Source: Seiridium cupressi (lineage: Eukaryota > Ascomycota > Sordariomycetes > Amphisphaeriales > Sporocadaceae). From it: a stretch of DNA of 64,000 nt. The position numbers and the translations under genes are program-made. Of the stretch, positions 47,234 to 57,777 are shown one piece after another. The notes under the pieces were generated by a model, which searched no databases, was not told the DNA's origin, and was given only the letters and a program-made list of their open reading frames with translations. How positions within the stretch are numbered: the stretch's first letter is position 1; each line of letters starts with the position of its first letter. The stretch covers positions 61,445 through 125,444 of the forward strand of contig JARVKI010000116.1 of assembly GCA_036674765.1 (NCBI GenBank), written 5' to 3'.

Positions 47234-50128
47234 GGTCTCAAACACCTGCAGATCATCCCTTGAACTGCGATTCAATGGACAATACCTTGAGCTGATATCG
47301 TTCCCCACGAAGTCCGTACACACGCATGTGTCAGGTCTACTGAGAACCATTGATGGGCTCGTAGCATCCAGAGATTGGCCACAGACAGTATGTAATTAGG
47401 AAGTCGCGGCGAATATCGAGATGGACTTTCAATTCAATCAAGTGCAGCGTAGTCAGTGTGGCCGGGGACATGCAGCTACAAATAGTCACGGATCACGATT
47501 TGTGAAACTGTTTGTCTGCAGTGAACTGCAAATGGTGTCTATCTTGTTCACTGGAAATTCCCATGGTAGCCTACTTCTACTTTCAGTACAAGACTCAATG
47601 CGAAGCCGTCTTCCTCAGCTCCAAGCTCAAGGCTCGGACGCCAACGAAAATGATTGATCTGTCAAGCAGACGATGGACAGAGGTTCCAAAGATTGGACCG
47701 CAGAGACCCCACCACAAAGTCTCTTGTTGGCAGTCGAGGAGCCAACAGCCTGGAGATCTGCGTGATCATCTCTAGGCACGGCCATTGCTGTTGGGTTAGT
47801 AGGCAACCGCCCCCCTCCGACACCAACACCACCACCGACGAAGAAAAGAAGAGAAGGAAAAAAGATCGAAGCAAGCCTTGGGAAATGGGGAACATTTACG
47901 GTCGAGAATGTTCGCCTAGCTTACGTCATAACGGGTCATGTTTGTTGCCTGGTGAATGCGAAGGAAGGAAGGAGGGTTAATCGGCTTACAAATTCCAGAT
48001 GCATGGCAGAAAATGCAGTCACGGCTCAGGATCGCAGGTCCACCAAGCTCGGACTACTTCTTAATTCTTTATACCTGGATCCTAAGGTATGGGTATTTAC
48101 CACGGAAGGGGTGTAATCTCAAGAACTTCAGATAGCCATGCTCAAGATCATCCATGAATCCCAGTCATACCCGCGGCTTAAATTTGCCTGAGGGTCAGCA
48201 AACTAGTGCAAGTCAGTAGTGATAGGTTCCCTGTGTACATCTTTCCGTTATTCTACAAGATGGCTGAAAATGCCCATCCTCAAGTTTGCTTGCCAATTTT
48301 GTCAAGTTTGATAGTATCAGATGGCAATCAAGCTCAGAGGAATTGGTTGTAAGAAACAAAGACAACAAACGCTAGATACAAGGAGCCTAAAGCCCTTTTC
48401 CAAGTCCTGAACCACGGCTGTAGGGCACCGTCCCGTGGAAGTGCTGTTCATCTCCATTGCGAAGCCTCCCGTGTCGATATCCTTAGCCATATGTAACCTC
48501 TCCGTCAGTCAGCGGAACTCAGAAGTAAGAGATCAAGGGCACTCTTCCCCAACACTCAATATTAAGACGACATGCTAGCGAAAAGTGAAAGATATAAAAA
48601 AAAAAAAAAAAAAAAAGTGAACTGTCGAGACTGCACTTTGCAGCTCATGCCATCCAGTCATATAACTAGCTGGCAGCCATGAGATCTGCTTGATCACCTC
48701 AAGGCCTATTCTGGGATTGTGGGCTGCCACATCCCCTCCTCCATGGGAAGAAGAAGAGGATAGGAGAGGAGAAGAAAATGACAAGACGTGCGAAGTGTCT
48801 TGTAATGTTTGGCTTTCAACCGGCCTGACGCAATTGATGTATAATTTGAAGACATTTGGAAAGCATGCCACGTAGTCCATGTTCAAGGGCATGCTTCAAT
48901 CATCGTCCCATGTGGCCAATGCGAAGAAGGGCAAGTACGTCCTGACCCCTATACGATATTCGCAAGCCGACTCTCCAATACCGTCCATCTGCTACATTAC
49001 CTACGGTAGGTACCCATCTCATCTGCAGAGAGTTGATAAAGTTCAACGCGGAACCCTGACTGTACAGCATCAACTGATCGTTACGAATTGCGAATGTCAT
49101 TGGCAATTAGGTTGTAGACAACATAGTAACAAGGCGGCATCTCGCAGGATGATGACGGTCAGATGATCGCCTCCCCAATGTCATTGGTAAAGCTCAAATT
49201 TATCGTTATCGTGAAACCGGTGGCTGCACAACCTTAAAAAAGACACCTGCCCAGTAGGGACGTACTTTTCAAAGTTGCGAGTTGCATCACAAGATTCGCC
49301 ATACAATACAATTCTCAAGAGACTTTTTCGGCCACCCACAGCAGCAGCGGCAGGCCAGCACACGGAAGGAACATCAATCAAAACGTTGGCGTTAAAGACA
49401 CAAGGCGCAGGAACCCCAGTTAAGATGCCCCCAGGTCCGCGGGGGATCTAGCCCCTCAGCACAGCGGCGTAGATTCTGCTCCTAACCAATCATAAGCTGC
49501 CGGCCATCTCCTGCAAGGACCCACGGCACTTTAGCGGTCAGGACCAACCGGCGCATTTCACGTCCGGGCTATGACATCACGGGTCTCGAGATCAGATTTC
49601 AACCCCTCGATATCTGTGCTCACTCCCGTACTCCCGTCTCATCGTCAAATCGTAAACGAAGCCGAGGGGAAATGTGGACATGCCTGGGACGTTCGATGAT
49701 GAAATCCCACCTGCCACACCAACTGCATCCGTCCCCCTGGAAAGGATCGAGCCAATCATGTTGAGTGGCTATGGAAACTGCCATGCGGACCCTGCAGATT
49801 ATCTAACCATGGCCAGGCGTATATAAAGAAAGCTGGCCCATCGTGGCCCTCACCTTATCCCCGAGCCATAAACCGTATATAAGTCTAGCATCAAGACATT
49901 ATCTTCAAATTATCTGTATTTTCAGTTTCAGTGTTTGCAACATAGCTGTGCATAGCATTCATTTCAAGTCTTCAACATTTCTAATACACTATTACGAAGA
50001 GACTACGAAAACCCACAAAGACGCGTGCGTAAACGCGCTTGCAGGACCTCATATAGTGTAACTAGACAGGTCGGTTCGCACAGCACCTTCGATCAACACC
50101 TCCATATAGAGCTGCCACACCATTCAAA
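47234..50128. other. Intergenic region with low-complexity tracts
   Basis: No supportable gene in 2.9 kb. A plus frame at about 47512-47775 is Cys-rich (CKWCLSCSLEIPM) but has no partner exons. Two short stretches (about 47745-47860 and 48665-48780) resemble each other at DNA and translated level. A run of 22 A lies at 48596-48617. The 300 bp before 50129 carry the promoter of the next gene. Confidence 0.4.
48596..48617. repeat. Poly(A) tract of about 22
   Basis: An uninterrupted A homopolymer preceded by GATAT and followed by GTGAACTG. It could be a simple repeat or the tail of a retroposed sequence; no element body was recognised upstream. Confidence 0.7.
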
Positions 50129-50698
50129 ATGGGCAAACTCACACCTCCGGACCCTCGCAACATGTTGCCCTCCCGCGCCGACCCCGAGCATCGCTCCCGC
50201 CGGAAGGAACTCGAGAAGGAGCATGGCTACGGCTATACCGAGCCGCTTCTGCTCGCGGCGCTCGGCATTGGACTGATTTGGAATATCGAGAACCAAGTTG
50301 AAAAACACGAACAGCGCAAGGAGGACGAGGAGAAGAAGGAAAAGGAGCGCGAGGAGCGCAGGAGGCGGAGAAGGGAAAATCAGATCCGCTCAGGCACATG
50401 GCAACCGGGCGATGAGAAGAGCGATCACGGTTCTAGAAGCCGCTACGATGATCGCCGCGACGATCGCCATGACGATCCGAGGAATGCTCGATCCTCAAGA
50501 AGAGGAGACTACAGGGACGAATCTCGGTATAGAGATGAGTCCCGCAAGGCGTACCGGGACCAGCCGCGCTTGTTGGATGGTCGTGACCAGGAGTATCGTG
50601 GATATCGCGATCAGTACAATGACTACCGGAATGATTATCGGTATGCGGACAGGCGGGATGGAAGTGTGAGGCGAAGCAATCGACGTGACTCTTTTTAA
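50129..50698 (+). CDS. Small charged protein with one membrane segment, unknown function
   Basis: Intronless gene of 189 residues with a good start context (CAAAATGG). Residues 38-55 (EPLLLAALGIGLIWNIENQ) form a single hydrophobic segment. It is followed by a highly charged coiled stretch (VEKHEQRKEDEEKKEKERE) and an Arg/Asp/Tyr-rich tail with YRDES-type repeats. The composition suggests a membrane-anchored protein with an RNA- or protein-binding disordered tail. I do not recognise a named family. The codon-biased, uninterrupted frame and context support a real gene. Confidence 0.65.
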   Translation: MGKLTPPDPRNMLPSRADPEHRSRRKELEKEHGYGYTEPLLLAALGIGLIWNIENQVEKHEQRKEDEEKKEKEREERRRRRRENQIRSGTWQPGDEKSDHGSRSRYDDRRDDRHDDPRNARSSRRGDYRDESRYRDESRKAYRDQPRLLDGRDQEYRGYRDQYNDYRNDYRYADRRDGSVRRSNRRDSF

Positions 50699-51037
50699 GA
50701 GACGGGCTGAAATGTGTGCGTGCAAATCAATGCGCACAACATTAGCGTTGGGACATTTGCTGCATTGTTCATGGCTCGGCGCATCAGGAAACATTCACCT
50801 ACAGACATGCATCACAATGGGGTCTCCCGGAAACATTACAGCACCAGACAACTTATGAAACTCATGAGCAGTTGCATCTCGTTCATATCAGATTAACGAT
50901 TAATGAGAAACGACCTGTACAATAACGAGAGATCTCCGTTTCTGCATGACATAGTATTTGCCCATTGCATCTCTTGGGACTATAATGTGTATTACGATCT
51001 ATTGAGCTATTGAGCCATCTTCTGCCAACATCTATGT
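50699..51037. other. Convergent 3' intergenic region
   Basis: The gap between two convergent stops. Nothing beyond 3' UTR sequence is seen. Confidence 0.4.
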
Positions 51038-52638
51038 CTAGGTAAGAGTCTTGTGAGCCGCTGCAACCAAGACGTCAAAATGCTTCTTGACATGCTCCTC
51101 CTCAACGAAAGGAGTGGCTGGGCAATGTCTGATCGCAAAAACTCCACCGACCACTGTACTCGACAAGAAAATTTTGCCTTCGTTATTGACCGCCTCATGC
51201 ATGGTCTTGGTGAGCGCATTCTGCTCATCCAACGTAGCGGCCTCGCCCTTGCCCTTGAGCTTAAACACAGTCAACGCAAACCTCGGGCCCGTCACAATCT
51301 CAAAAAGGTCGCCTCTCGACTTGACCAGTTCCGCAAACTTCTCACCCAGTCCTACGTGCTTGCGGATATGCGCCTGTAGCCCCTTGATTCCAAACGTACG
51401 AATGACGAACCACACCTTCAAGCTGCGGAACCGTCGCCCGAAGGGAATCTGCCAGTCGCGGTAATCGGTGACAAGCCCGGAGTCTGTGTAATCATTCTTC
51501 AGGATGGCCAGCGTCACGCTGAGTGCCTCGATGAGCCAGCTACGCTGCCGCACGTACAGGATGCTGCAGTCGAAGTTGGTGAGGAGCCATTTGTGGAGGT
51601 TCGTGTTGAAGCTGTGGAAGCGGTGAAGCTGTGCGGCCAGGTGTTGGTATTCGGGACAGACGAGTGCTACACCTGCGTACGCCGCATCCACATGAACCCA
51701 GACCTCACCAGGCCCGGGCGGTGCCAGCTCGTCGAGCACGTTGACTATGGAGTCGAAGTCGTCAACGGAGCAGGTGTCTGTTGTGCCCAGAGTCGTGGTC
51801 AAGTAAAACGGCTCCAGCCCCTTGGCGCGGAGCTCCTTGATCGTGGCCCGCAGGCTCTCACCCGTGAGCTTGTATCCGTCCTTTGCATGGACGGGAACCG
51901 ACCGGTATCGTACCCCCATGATCATGGCGGCCTTCTTGGTTGCGCTGTGGGTGGATGCACTGCCGAGGGCGACCAGCTTGCCACGCTTGATGGCCATGGC
52001 GTCTTCCTGCTCGTCGCCTGAGAGGCCGGCTGTCGCCTCGCGGAGGTACTTGTCACGAGCGGCGACCATGATAGTAGCGATGGCCTCTGAAGCCGTGCCG
52101 TGGATCACACCGCCACCGTGAGTCGACCCAGTCGATAAGTAACATTCGGGCAGCCCGAAGGCTTTGGCTAGCCAGTCCAGCACGATAGTTTCGAGCTCGG
52201 TTACGGCGGGAGAACAAATCCAGTTGAAAGCTGCGCCAGTGAATGCGGTTGAGTACATCTCTCCGAGCATCGCTGGATAGCTGGACGACGAGGGGAACCA
52301 TGCGAGGAAGTTTGGGGATTGCCTGTTCCTTGTTAACACGACCGATTCCAGGTGGGGTAAGATATACATACCAATGTGTAAGTCCAGGCACGATCTTGGA
52401 CTGCACGTCCTTCTGGATATCCGACCATGGCTCTCCATCCTCGGGCGCATGGTCCGGAAGCAGCTTCCTCAGATACCCAGGCTCTACCGTAGAGACCACA
52501 GGGCGTTCCTCAATGGTGTCATAGTATCTAACGACTGTAATCGGACTCGTCAGAGGCTTGATCAACGAATGGACTGGGTATGAACTTACTCTCGTCGATC
52601 GAGGATATGGCAGCCTCTCGAAATTGGTTGGAATCCAT
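51038..52638 (-). CDS. PLP-dependent aromatic-L-amino-acid decarboxylase
   Basis: Three exons (52638-52590, 52534-52372, 52322-51038) encode 498 residues of the group II pyridoxal decarboxylase family. Early motifs are VRYYDTIEERPVVSTVEPG and SPNFLAWFPSSSSYPAMLGE. The cofactor site has STHSATKKAAMIMG, TLGTTDTCSVDD, HVDAAYAGVALVCPE (about 281-295) and the Schiff-base lysine in NLHKWLLTNFDCS (Lys near 315). The family converts tryptophan, tyrosine or DOPA to the amines; which one cannot be told from sequence. It lacks a signal peptide, so it is cytosolic. In fungi such enzymes act in catabolism or in indole and tyramine secondary metabolism; no partner genes are visible here, so the role is open. 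Confidence 0.93.
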
Positions 52639-53542
52639 CTCGGCTGCTTCAAAATGGCTCGTAGATGCAGATAATCAGAGAGCCGAGGAAGCTGATAGTT
52701 GGCTGATCCGAGAGTATAACTTGACAGGATTCACGATGCCCTTGAAGTGGCGGAATGTTTGCTGGAAATTTCACTGCTTCGCCAATCTATCTTGATTTTG
52801 AGGCCGACAAATGGCAGTTGCAAGTTGACTAGTGTGTTCCCGCGAAGACTAAAAGGCGTAAATGTCACAGAATCTCAACCTCATATCATGCGTGATGCCA
52901 CAAACATTAGGCCAGCCGCTCCACTCTAATGCGTGCCCCTTGCAGCGGAATGAAAATAGCGTTCGGAACGAGTGCGGTTGCGGCGAGAAGCGAGAGTTTT
53001 ACCGGTTACATACCTGCGGAAGTTACACAGTTGCACACGACGGGAAACGACCTTGGCGATTTGAATACTTGACACGGGTGGTTCTAAATAAGTAAATTTA
53101 TTCTCTTTGTTAATTTACTTATAATTCGTTGTGTCCCAAAGGCATGCGCTTTCATCATAGATATAGCTTCCCGAGATTATATACGTTAGGACGTTGAGTA
53201 GTGAAGACCTATGGCCTCTATAGGCGTGAATTGCCTCCGCGCAGCCTAGCAACGCAAGAAGTATCAAACAAAAAAATTGTCTGATCCCATATCTGCCTAC
53301 TATTCTTTCGTTCCATTCACCGCTTTATGGAGTCTATATCCAATACGTAATTGAAGCTGATTTCCCTCAAGCAAGCACGAAAGGAGGGCATGAAGACCGA
53401 AACCGCTATTCCACAGCCTCTCTCCGCAGCGGGGTAATTTGCGGCATAATCTCCGTCTCATAGCGAAACTTGTGTCATAGCTCAGCAAGACACAATCTAT
53501 TTCAACGAATCACGTCTGGGACGGTGTTAACACCTTTTCAAC
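52639..53542. other. Intergenic region with an A+T hairpin
   Basis: About 900 bp between the decarboxylase start and a tRNA gene. It holds the decarboxylase promoter. An 11-bp inverted repeat (ATAAGTAAATT, about 53088-53098, with its complement at about 53112-53122) could form a hairpin with a 13-nt loop. No gene is seen. Confidence 0.45.
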
Positions 53543-53624
53543 GGCCGGTTGGTGTAGTTGGTTATCACGTCAGTCTAACATCTATGTACACTGAAGGTCG
53601 CCGGATCGAGCCCGGCACTGGTCA
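53543..53624 (+). tRNA. tRNA-Val (AAC) with an 8-nt intron
   Basis: All four arms fold. The acceptor stem is GGCCGGT/ACTGGTC with discriminator A. The A box/D arm is TGGTGTAGTTGG, and the anticodon stem is TCAGT/ACTGA with loop CTAACA. The anticodon AAC is at 53577-53579. An 8-nt intron (53581-53588) lies one base 3' of the anticodon, the canonical position. The T arm is GCCGG/CCGGC. The T loop begins ATCGAGC rather than TTCGAGC, so position 54 is A and the B box departs from consensus by one base. A run of seven T at about 53640-53646 would terminate Pol III. Folding is perfect, so it is probably a real gene, perhaps weakly transcribed. Confidence 0.88.
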
Positions 53625-54691
53625 TATCCTGTGCTTCTATTTTTTTGCAAATTCTGTTGTCTTGCTTTTTTGATAACAAGATGTCTCCTGTCCCCCTCGG
53701 CTGCTGTCTAAGCAATGGAAGTTAAACCTGTATGAATGACTTCTACGCAGAACATAGTCTTGGCTTGAAAAATGCAATGTGCAGCTCAAATACAGCCTAT
53801 ATGTTGCTGGCAGTTAGTTACCTCTGTTGGTATTCGATTGCTATAGCCTTCGTACTGTTTTGCCACGAATTCAATCTGTCAAGAGCTAGGGGTTAGTTCT
53901 AGTATCTTCCCGTGGTATGTATGAATCATGGTTCTCACTTTGGCTCGAGTGTTGCCACAAAAATCTTCATGTTGCAGTTCCCTAGTCGGATCAAGAATGG
54001 AAAAGTGTCAGGCTGCACTCTTGAGATTCTCTGTGATGGTAATCTTTACTAGTCATGGTCTAGAGGTAAATTGCCTTCCGAGGTAAATAGATGTAAGATG
54101 TCCTTTATATTATAATAAACATTAGTGAAATAGTGACAGACAGCTCTATCGTGTCGAACACCTGACGCTTTGCTAAATGATACTGTATGTCAACATATTT
54201 CGACGACCATGAACATCGATTAAATGATCATGCCAGTTTACCAGGTGACTGCCGGTGGGGCGTCGTTTTATGGAGGCAAGGCAGTGCCGCTTGGAACTAC
54301 GCCACTCGTGTGAGATCGACTTTCGCAATAGTTGCTTGGGCCATATTCAGGGGCTTGGTATTTCAGCTGTCCATAGAAGATAGGGGACCATCCGTGAGCT
54401 ACGGCTGCACATCCTTCTGGTGCACAGTTTGAAAAGCTGGTAGCCTATCAGCATTGCTATCAGCATATAGTTAGCTTTGACAAACTAGTTGATTGCGTAG
54501 CCTGACTTATATAGGTTCAACATATCAGCAATTTGTAAGATTCGTCGCGATTAGTGACGCTGTAAATTGACCATCCTTGGTTTTCGCATCTAGCGCTCTA
54601 AATTTATGTACAACTGAGGCTATACTGTACATTTTACACGCTCCAGTTACACCTCGCAGAACTAATATCCGGCTCAGCTGGCCGTGTCCGT
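53625..54691. other. Intergenic region, no gene seen
   Basis: This contains the tRNA T-run terminator (about 53640-53646) and A+T-rich DNA. A short plus frame at 54187-54432 has no recognisable features. Confidence 0.45.
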
Positions 54692-55532
54692 TCATGCCGA
54701 GTTTCGCTCGAAGTATGTCCATTGACCCTCGGCGGGCTTCTCTTCCAGTTCCTCCCAGCTGTACTTGCGTTAGTCTGCGTCGGATCGATGTTTTTCGGCT
54801 GTCACTTACGGCTTGGCCTGGAGCATGAAGTCAACCAACTTAAGCTCACTCTCGGCCACTTGCACCACTTCCTCAATCAGACCACCGCCGATCTTGTTCT
54901 CGATCTCCTCAACCCTACCAAGTGTTAGCCCCTTGTAACAATTGATCACGGTTGCTGCTAATAACATACTGTGCGGCAGTCAACTGTGGCTCAGGCGTCC
55001 ACTTGACCTGGTTCTGCTTGATCTCTAACGGTTGTCTCGAGAAGATGAGCTCCTGGTCCTTGCGCTCAGCCTCGGGGCGCAGGCCCTCGCGCTCACCACC
55101 CTCGTCGACCTCACCATCCCACTCCTCGTAGCGGTCGTCCTGGCGTTCCGGGTCGTGACGCAGCAAGAATGTCTGGTCGCCCTTGGTGATGATCTGGGCC
55201 TGAGCGCCATCGATGGCGGCTTCGTGTGCGATGTTGAAGCCCTCAGGGTTCTCCTTCAGGATCTTCTGCGCATGCTGCTGCCACTCCGTGTACCCCGGCG
55301 GTTGAGCGGCGGCCACGATGGCCATGCGGTGCTTGGTCAGGGCCTCGATCGACTGGCGGTAGACCGAGGACTCGGGGGCCGTCTTGAGCTTGTCGAGGGT
55401 GGTGCTGTAGAGGTACAGCAGTGTCGAGCGCGGCGAGTTGTGCGTGTAGACACCGGTGAGGCCGGTCGGGGCGCCAGCCTCAAGGTAGCGCGCCGGCTTG
55501 ACGCTGGCGAAGAGTCGTAGTGTCCGGCGCAT
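54692..55532 (-). CDS. nuo-32: NADH:ubiquinone oxidoreductase NDUFA5-type (29.9 kDa) subunit
   Basis: Three exons (55532-54970, 54914-54810, 54758-54692) encode 244 residues. The N-terminal half carries the NDUFA5/B13 (ETC complex I 30 kDa-accessory) signature: TGLTGVYTHNSPRSTLLYLY, SVYRQSIEALTKHRM and AAAQPPGYTEWQQ. A fungal-specific acidic insert (RYEEWDGEVDEGGE) follows, then EPQLTAAQVEEIENKIGGGL, VVQVAESELKLVDFML and the terminus KPAEGQWTYFERNSA. It is an accessory subunit of the matrix arm of complex I. The match to the Neurospora 29.9 kDa subunit, from memory, is strong across its length. Import is likely through the basic N-terminus (MRRTLRLFASVKPARYL). Confidence 0.93.
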
Positions 55533-56050
55533 TGTGGGCGAGGATCCAATGGTTGGAATTGGAGTTGTGGTGTGCGATTGTAGCTTTCGCAGGCGATAGC
55601 TTCAACGATGCCCATGGAGGTTCGAGCTAGGTCCACTAGTCACATGACTATTGCATTGCGCATTCTGAGAACCTTTTTAAACCAATAACGCTTTGATGCA
55701 TTCACTCAGATGTAGAAGCAAGAACAAGAAGGGTAATCGTGATAGTATATCACAATCAAATTCTGTGTAAGTGACATATTCACGTTCTTCTTCTCATCAA
55801 ATTTGGTACCATCTACTACAAGTTTGTGTGGTTGAGCATAACATGCTGCTCGAAAAATCCATAATCCAAACGTAAGAGGTACTCGAGCATGTAAGTGCTC
55901 AAATCCGATAACTGGTTTATCAGTGCAGTCGCTAAATATACACAGATAACTCAACAAGCATTGAAAAGTACCATGGAATAACTCCGTGGAGAAGAAATTT
56001 AAGGTTCATCCTCATTCAGAATCTCTGTCCAGTCGTCCAGATCCTCAGCA
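55533..56050. promoter_or_regulatory. Divergent promoter region (complex I subunit and Rrn11-like gene)
   Basis: A 518-bp gap between opposite start codons; it must hold both promoters. The middle is A+T-rich. No specific element was identified. Confidence 0.45.
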
Positions 56051-57454
56051 ATGGGCCCTTTTGCACTTCCAGTGCCTCAATGGCGTTTAGGATCTTCATC
56101 TCGGAAAAGAAAAAGACATGCGGAAACACAATCTGAGAACTCTCCTTCCCCAGAGCCTGAGGTCGTTGCCTCAGCCTCGCACCTTCCATCAGACTCCATA
56201 AACCCCCGAAGCCACTCGCCCAACACGCTCCGACAGTTTGCTATAGCAGGGCTATCGCCAGGGGAAGAAATCCCCTCTAAAATCCATCCCACCTTTCCGC
56301 ACAGAGCATTGCCGCCCAAATGGCAATATGGTGGTGTCCCGAGCAGACGCAGTCGATCGAGACTGTCAGCTACCACGAGCGGCTCGGAGACAGACGGCGA
56401 CACGGATGTAGAATCCTTGAAGCAAAGGCGCGAGGAAGTGCTAGCGGGCGGCTCGGAAAAATTCAGGTACATGAGTACTATGATGGCTATCTTGCACCGC
56501 TGCATTCACGAAAACGACATGCCGCGTGCTAAGCGGGCTTTTGGGCTCCTGATCAGAACGCCGGAGGTCGACATGAGAATCAACGAGATGTGGACTCTTG
56601 GCACAGAGATCTTGATGCGGGAAGGCGAGACGAGGGGCCAGCGACATCCGAGTAGGGACCCAGCACAAATGCAGGATGATTTAGCCACAGACTCGGGCGA
56701 AGAGACAATGGATCCTCGCCCACCTCCTCCGCGCTGGGGTTCGGCAGATAACATGGCCAAAGCCCGCGACTACCTGGAGACCCTGGCGCAGCACCACCCT
56801 TACGACCATCACTACCCACGGTCCATCAGCGCCGTCGACTTCTGGCCGGCGCTGTACAACATCGAGATATACAATATCGATGTCGAGCACAGGCGGGCTC
56901 TGCACCGGCTCGAGGAGTCGGACCCAGTGGCAGACGATGACAATGAGTCCCTGCCTCCAGCATCTCAAGACGGGTCAGAAGACTACGATGCGCAGATTCT
57001 GAGACGCCATGATGATCGCGCGGGGGCAAAATGGGCGGCCAGAGATGAGATTCGCCACGAAACGCAGGTTGCGGCGCAGCAGATCGCAGAGAGAATGGAC
57101 GACCTCATGCAGACAGTTCCATACACGACACATATCGAGCTGCTACGGCTCAGGGGTATGCTGGCATTATTTATTGGGGATTTATACCTGCCCGCGCGCC
57201 TTCTAGACAGCGGCGACTTCGCAGGCAGTAATATAGGAAACAGGCTTCAGGAGCTCTCCCTGGCTGCAAATATACGCAAATATATTCAGAGCCAGGAGGA
57301 CAGAGATGCCGTCAGGCGCAGGAATGAGGAGATAGAAAAATCAAGAGGCTTCTTCGGGAGGATAGTTGAGAAGGGTGGAGAGCTAGAGCCGTGGCTATCC
57401 AAGTTCTTGGACCCTGACGACAACGACGATGATGATGCTTCGTCGTTGTTATGA
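56051..57454 (+). CDS. RRN11: Probable RNA polymerase I core factor subunit Rrn11
   Basis: Intronless gene of 467 residues. The first ~135 residues are disordered with a basic patch (SSRKRKRH). A TPR-like helical region follows: KFRYMSTMMAILHRCIHEND, PRAKRAFGLLIRTPEVDMR and EMWTLGTEILMREGE. After an acidic insert this continues with MAKARDYLETLAQHHPYDHH, DFWPALYNIEIYNID and a late helix pair (THIELLRLRGMLALFIGDLY). The core region with RAKRAFGLLIRTPEVDMR is what I associate with Rrn11, which with Rrn6 and Rrn7 recruits Pol I to the rDNA promoter. Assignment is by architecture and remembered motif. The protein ends in an acidic tail (DPDDNDDDDASSLL). Confidence 0.75.
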   Translation: MGPFALPVPQWRLGSSSRKRKRHAETQSENSPSPEPEVVASASHLPSDSINPRSHSPNTLRQFAIAGLSPGEEIPSKIHPTFPHRALPPKWQYGGVPSRRSRSRLSATTSGSETDGDTDVESLKQRREEVLAGGSEKFRYMSTMMAILHRCIHENDMPRAKRAFGLLIRTPEVDMRINEMWTLGTEILMREGETRGQRHPSRDPAQMQDDLATDSGEETMDPRPPPPRWGSADNMAKARDYLETLAQHHPYDHHYPRSISAVDFWPALYNIEIYNIDVEHRRALHRLEESDPVADDDNESLPPASQDGSEDYDAQILRRHDDRAGAKWAARDEIRHETQVAAQQIAERMDDLMQTVPYTTHIELLRLRGMLALFIGDLYLPARLLDSGDFAGSNIGNRLQELSLAANIRKYIQSQEDRDAVRRRNEEIEKSRGFFGRIVEKGGELEPWLSKFLDPDDNDDDDASSLL

Positions 57455-57777
57455 AGCCAAAGAGATGTACGAATCCATGTTGTCGATGCTGTTGGCACAG
57501 ATGTAACCGAAGAAGAACCCACACTCTGGTAAATCAAATTGGACTATGTAGGTAGCACAGTTTAATTCATGAGGACGCGGCTGCTGCAAGTTCACCAACA
57601 ACACGTAAGAGCTTAGTCCTGACCTACAAGTCTACCTAAAGTAATGGCAATGCCTGTGTTGCAAAGATTCCCTATAATCGGATTTTGTCGATATGACTAC
57701 AAAATCTGTGAAAAGAATTAAAAAATTCGGGCAGCCCCAAGCTCTTAAGACCTCTATCAAGAGCATCCAAGGCTGCG
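57455..57777. other. Convergent 3' intergenic region
   Basis: The 323-bp gap between convergent stops of the Rrn11-like and EED genes; A+T-rich, with no further feature. Confidence 0.4.

Noticed and set aside
54915..55520. Plus-strand frame of 162 codons over the complex I subunit gene
   Set aside because: It is antisense to a confidently identified exon.
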